From assembly GCF_000283155.1 (NCBI RefSeq), contig NW_004454163.1:5569119-5633118 (forward strand): a stretch of 64,000 nt of DNA, in the 5' to 3' direction. The notes beneath the pieces are model-generated. The model was not told where the DNA came from, made no database searches, and saw nothing but the letters and a program-made list of their open reading frames with translations. This DNA comes from Ceratotherium simum simum (taxonomy: Eukaryota; Chordata; Mammalia; Perissodactyla; Rhinocerotidae). Below are positions 60,701 through 64,000 of this stretch, piece by piece. The position numbers and the translations under genes are program-made. Position 1 is the first letter of the stretch. Each line of letters starts with the position of its first letter.

Positions 60701-63700
60701 AAATTCAGCAGGTTTTATCTATTACACCATCCCAGTACCCAGGAATACCTACACCTCTGCTTCTGAGTGAGGATCACCCACTAGTAGGCATTAATCTTCC
60801 TGAGTAGTTTTAAAAGCTGCATTGCCTCAGTTTCACCACAAGGGTGCACTGAAGTAGCAATTTATTAGGCTGGACATAAAGAGTTAAAGCAGTTTCTCCA
60901 AAAGGTTAATTCCCTTTCAAGGAATATATCTATTCATTGGGACATTATTGTTTAATATAAAAATTGTTAATGACAGGGCTTGTGACATTAGTTGATGATA
61001 AACTGGTTTGGGTGAGTTCTTATGTCTTTTGATGGTCTCCACTACCAAAAAGACCGCTTCTGAGTATAAAGGATTTGCACTATTACTCTGCTCATGTGAG
61101 ATCATTCTAACTACACCTGTATGAGAAATAAATAAATTTTTATGAATTGAAGTACATTATTCTTCTGTTTTAGGATTGTTATTTAACAGGATTAAATAGG
61201 ATTTAGGATGGCTAAACTGTGCTTACACACAGTCGTATGAGAAACAGACACGGTCCCCCACCATCAGGGACTCTATGATTTTTTTTAACATCTACTTTAG
61301 CCATAAAAAAAAAAAACACACATGAACAAGAGGAACCTAACAAAAGTAGCAAAAATATCTATAATTGAGTAATGTTTTGTACCCCTAAACTCTCCAAGAT
61401 AAACTAGTTATAAAATATACTTGTAGATCACTGACTTATTGTTTAACATAATCACTGAGTTTACTATTAAAGAATGTCTACAAAAAACATTTGAATTTGG
61501 AATAATTTTAAGTTTTTCTATCTCTATTTGATATTAAGAAGAGTTGTTTATTTAAACCACTCTAGTTTGTAATAATAACAGGAAACAAAAAATGTCATCT
61601 GCATAAAAAAGGCAAGGACCCACACTTGCTTATTTGCTGTATTAATTTGCTTTGACTTTTTTTACATTAGGTCAACAAAGATGGCTTATAGGCATAAAAT
61701 GAATTTCTAAGCGCCAGAGAATGTTTTACCCGACCTTTAGCTTCAGTAACACCCTATGCATGCACCTGGATCTGTGGCAGAAAAGAGAAGAATTCAAAAT
61801 AGTAAGAGGAAGTGAGAAGGCACACAGGCACATGACATTTTTATATTCTGTTAGTGAATCATGACTAGATAGTACTTCTAGTGGGAAATCTATTTAAACT
61901 TTACAGTTTTTAATCTAATACTTTCCATCTATTTCAAAATAATACTCTCATCTTTTAAAAATATCTCATTAAAAGAACTAGTACCCCCCTTTTTGGAAAA
62001 TATTTTCAAATGAGGTTAGTAGAGGTTTTTCATCCTCGTCTTGATGATGTGAATTCTCAACTTCTAAATATCAGACACATGCCAAAGGCTATTATGCATG
62101 ATGCCACACTAGGATTTGCACAAAAGCCAGGCAGATCCTATGTTACTTGGGATGTCAGTAGGTTTATCTAGGGCATATCCCACATTCTCTTCCAGTATAC
62201 TTCCCTAGTGTTGAGTTCAAGCCAGCTAGAAATGGGAGGCAGAAGCAAATCTGTAAAATGGTCACACAAAGTGTCAATGACTGCTAGCAGCCTAATTTAG
62301 CCTCTAGCTTCTCTTGCTCAAGATATTTGAAGTCCATATAAAGATACAGGGATCAAGAACCCAAATAAAACCCAAATAAATTAAATTCTAATTGTAAAAC
62401 TTGAGGCACTGTGACAGGAAAGGGAAATATATTTGGAGAGCAAAGCCTTCCTGGCAATAATCAAAGAATTATATACATAGCCCCCTATTTCAACAGTGTA
62501 AGGTCCAGCAAAATCTATAAAATGATGTCTCAGAGTATAGGACTATAAGACAGACAACAATGATCTTCACTTGATCGTTTGTTTACGACAAAGATGCAGA
62601 AGAAAAACAATAAATAAACAAACAGCATATGTAGCAAAGTCATCATGTGCAAGTCAAGAATAAACGCAGCAAGGTGTAGTCACATCTGTTGTGCCGCAGT
62701 GTAAGTCATATTATAACTTAAGGAGCCGCCTGTTCACAACATGGTTCAGATTACTGCAAAATTTGTAACAAAAATGGAGAGCAGTAAAAATCTGCTGGCA
62801 CTTGAGAGTCATTTTTATGGCCTTTCTTCTTTGATTGCTATTTTAAAATCCTAGAAATATGAAATCCAATGACTACAGATCTTTTTCATTATTGTTCTTA
62901 TCATCATCATCATTATTTTTTAGGAGAACTCTCTAGATAATAATGGAGAGAAAATGTTCTACCTCTATGCTATGCTTATCAGCCAATCTGCTTTTATAAG
63001 AGCAGGATGCATTCACTATGTTTGAACATTTCTGTTGCCAACCAATTTACTCACTTTGGTTACTATCTTTACTGTGTCCCTTAGCACAGTAATGGCCCCA
63101 TACACACCATTATCATTGGTATTATTCCTTCGGAGTTTGAAGAAAACGGAAATACAGCTCCCTCATAACTGTGGCCCAAGCCAAAAAGAGGTTAAATGAA
63201 TTGTTTGGAACTCTTGAATTTTAGTTTAGTGCTACTTTTTCACACCACATGGCTAGAAATTTTGCTCATTAGTCTCATTATAAGTTGACAAGAATTCTGG
63301 GAATTTTTACGTAACAAACTAGCAGAAACTGGTGCAAGATAAAATATCCTATTTAGAGATACAGATGCTAAACCAGTAAGCATTTATAAAAGGAAGAGGA
63401 CAAAAATGATGCTAACTATAAGTTTTAAGGTTAAGTGTCCTAAATCCGATAGAATAAAGACTGTCCTTTTTAATTTTCAGAGTAGGAATGTAGAAGTTCT
63501 GCATGATATGTTATTTTTCTACAGTATGTCCCTGGAAAGGACTATTCGATTCCTATTGAAAGCAAATTCTTTAAAGAAATTCAGTTTTTCAATTTTTCAG
63601 AAAATTAGTTTGAAATTAAATTAACAGACTTAAACTTTGGGAAAAACAAATGAAATAACTGAAATTCTCATAAACTTCATCGAGCAGGGAGCTCCTAAAC

Positions 63701-64000
63701 ATAGGAACTCTGGCCTGCTTTCTCATCTTCCGTCAGCCCAGTCAAACCTTGAATCAAAGTTACACTGTGGACTTCCAGGGATAGGGACATCTACAGGATG
63801 CACATAAAAGAATGCATAAGTTATTACTATTCCTATCTCCCAACACGGAGGCATCGGGACAGGCAGAGGAAATTATATCCATAATTATAATGAGGGTAAT
63901 GACAGAACTATGTTAATTGTCCTGCTCGTCTTTCTACCTGGAGCATGAGTAGTGACTGGATAAAGAAGGAGAAATAACATTATTCAAAAGTTTATCATAT
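57767..64000. other. Unique intron, few recognisable elements
   Basis: Apart from the weak MIR at 60440-60605 I see nothing assignable. A block at 59400-59760 is open in several frames and a little less AT-rich than its surroundings, but no domain or splice evidence supports a gene. Confidence 0.5.
60440..60605 (-). mobile_element. MIR-like fragment
   Basis: Antisense MIR-like order: TTTTACATATATTACTTCTGAG, CCTCAAAGCAGCCCTAC, then ACTTAAACCCAAATCTACAG. Strongly diverged. Confidence 0.45.

Larger units (their letters stand above)
48353..64000 (-). other. NOL4: NOL4 intron upstream of the 48241 exon (partial)
   Basis: This is the 3' part of an intron whose 5' end lies beyond the window. I looked for the upstream NOL4 coding segments (for example one ending KRTYKA) on the minus strand and saw none. 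The interval holds an inverted ERE pair at 49.5-50.2 kb, a (CA)n tract at 50.36 kb, a minus-strand L1 at 52.8-53.8 kb, MIR fragments and a palindromic MITE at 57.6 kb. From about 57770 to 64000 I see little beyond unique AT-rich intron and one weak MIR. Confidence 0.8.

Overview
This is mammalian nuclear DNA, almost entirely intronic, AT-rich and dense in transposon fossils. At least ten complete or partial copies of the tRNA-derived ERE SINE (equine repetitive element), several with intact target-site duplications (TSDs), point to a perissodactyl: a horse or another equid is most likely, but rhinoceros or tapir cannot be excluded from sequence alone. Ancient repeats shared by all placental mammals (MIR, L2, MER5A, Tigger, MLT1, L1M/L1MA) make up much of the rest.

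The only protein-coding gene I can support is NOL4 (nucleolar protein 4), read on the minus strand. Three consecutive internal coding exons are present: 48241-48352, 47211-47323 and 40665-40797. Their splice phases fit exactly (0/1, 1/0, 0/1) and they join into one uninterrupted stretch of 119 codons. Upstream exons, with the start codon, must lie beyond position 64000. Downstream exons must lie left of position 1, so the intron after the 40665 exon exceeds 40.6 kb.

Layout: 1-600 MLT1 LTR; 793-985 and 3270-3467 ERE SINEs; 3468-6880 no recognisable element; 7740-12815 a mosaic of old L1 pieces with a Tigger MITE, a solo ERV LTR and an ERE inside; 12820-20230 a nearly full-length but decayed L1 carrying two EREs and a minus-strand ERV LTR; 20230-27270 mostly unique intron with L2 and MIR; 27411-27985 L1 3' end split by an ERE; 32768-32813 a mariner hairpin; 35075-35405 L1 3' UTR; 36096-38110 MER5A, a 644-bp Tigger and an ERE holding a 100-N assembly gap; 40665-48352 the NOL4 exons with MIR, L2, hAT and ERE elements between them; 49549-50150 an inverted ERE pair; 52842-53795 minus-strand L1; 53796-64000 mostly unique intron.

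Most short open reading frames in the window lie in repeats or unique intron and show no sign of being genes. No tRNA, rRNA, CRISPR or bacterial-type features are present. I found no clearly new biological system. The best leads are the inverted SINEs that bracket two NOL4 exons (a circRNA-type layout), an in-frame exon-like block inside the NOL4 intron, and an assembly gap whose true content can be predicted from a sister SINE copy.
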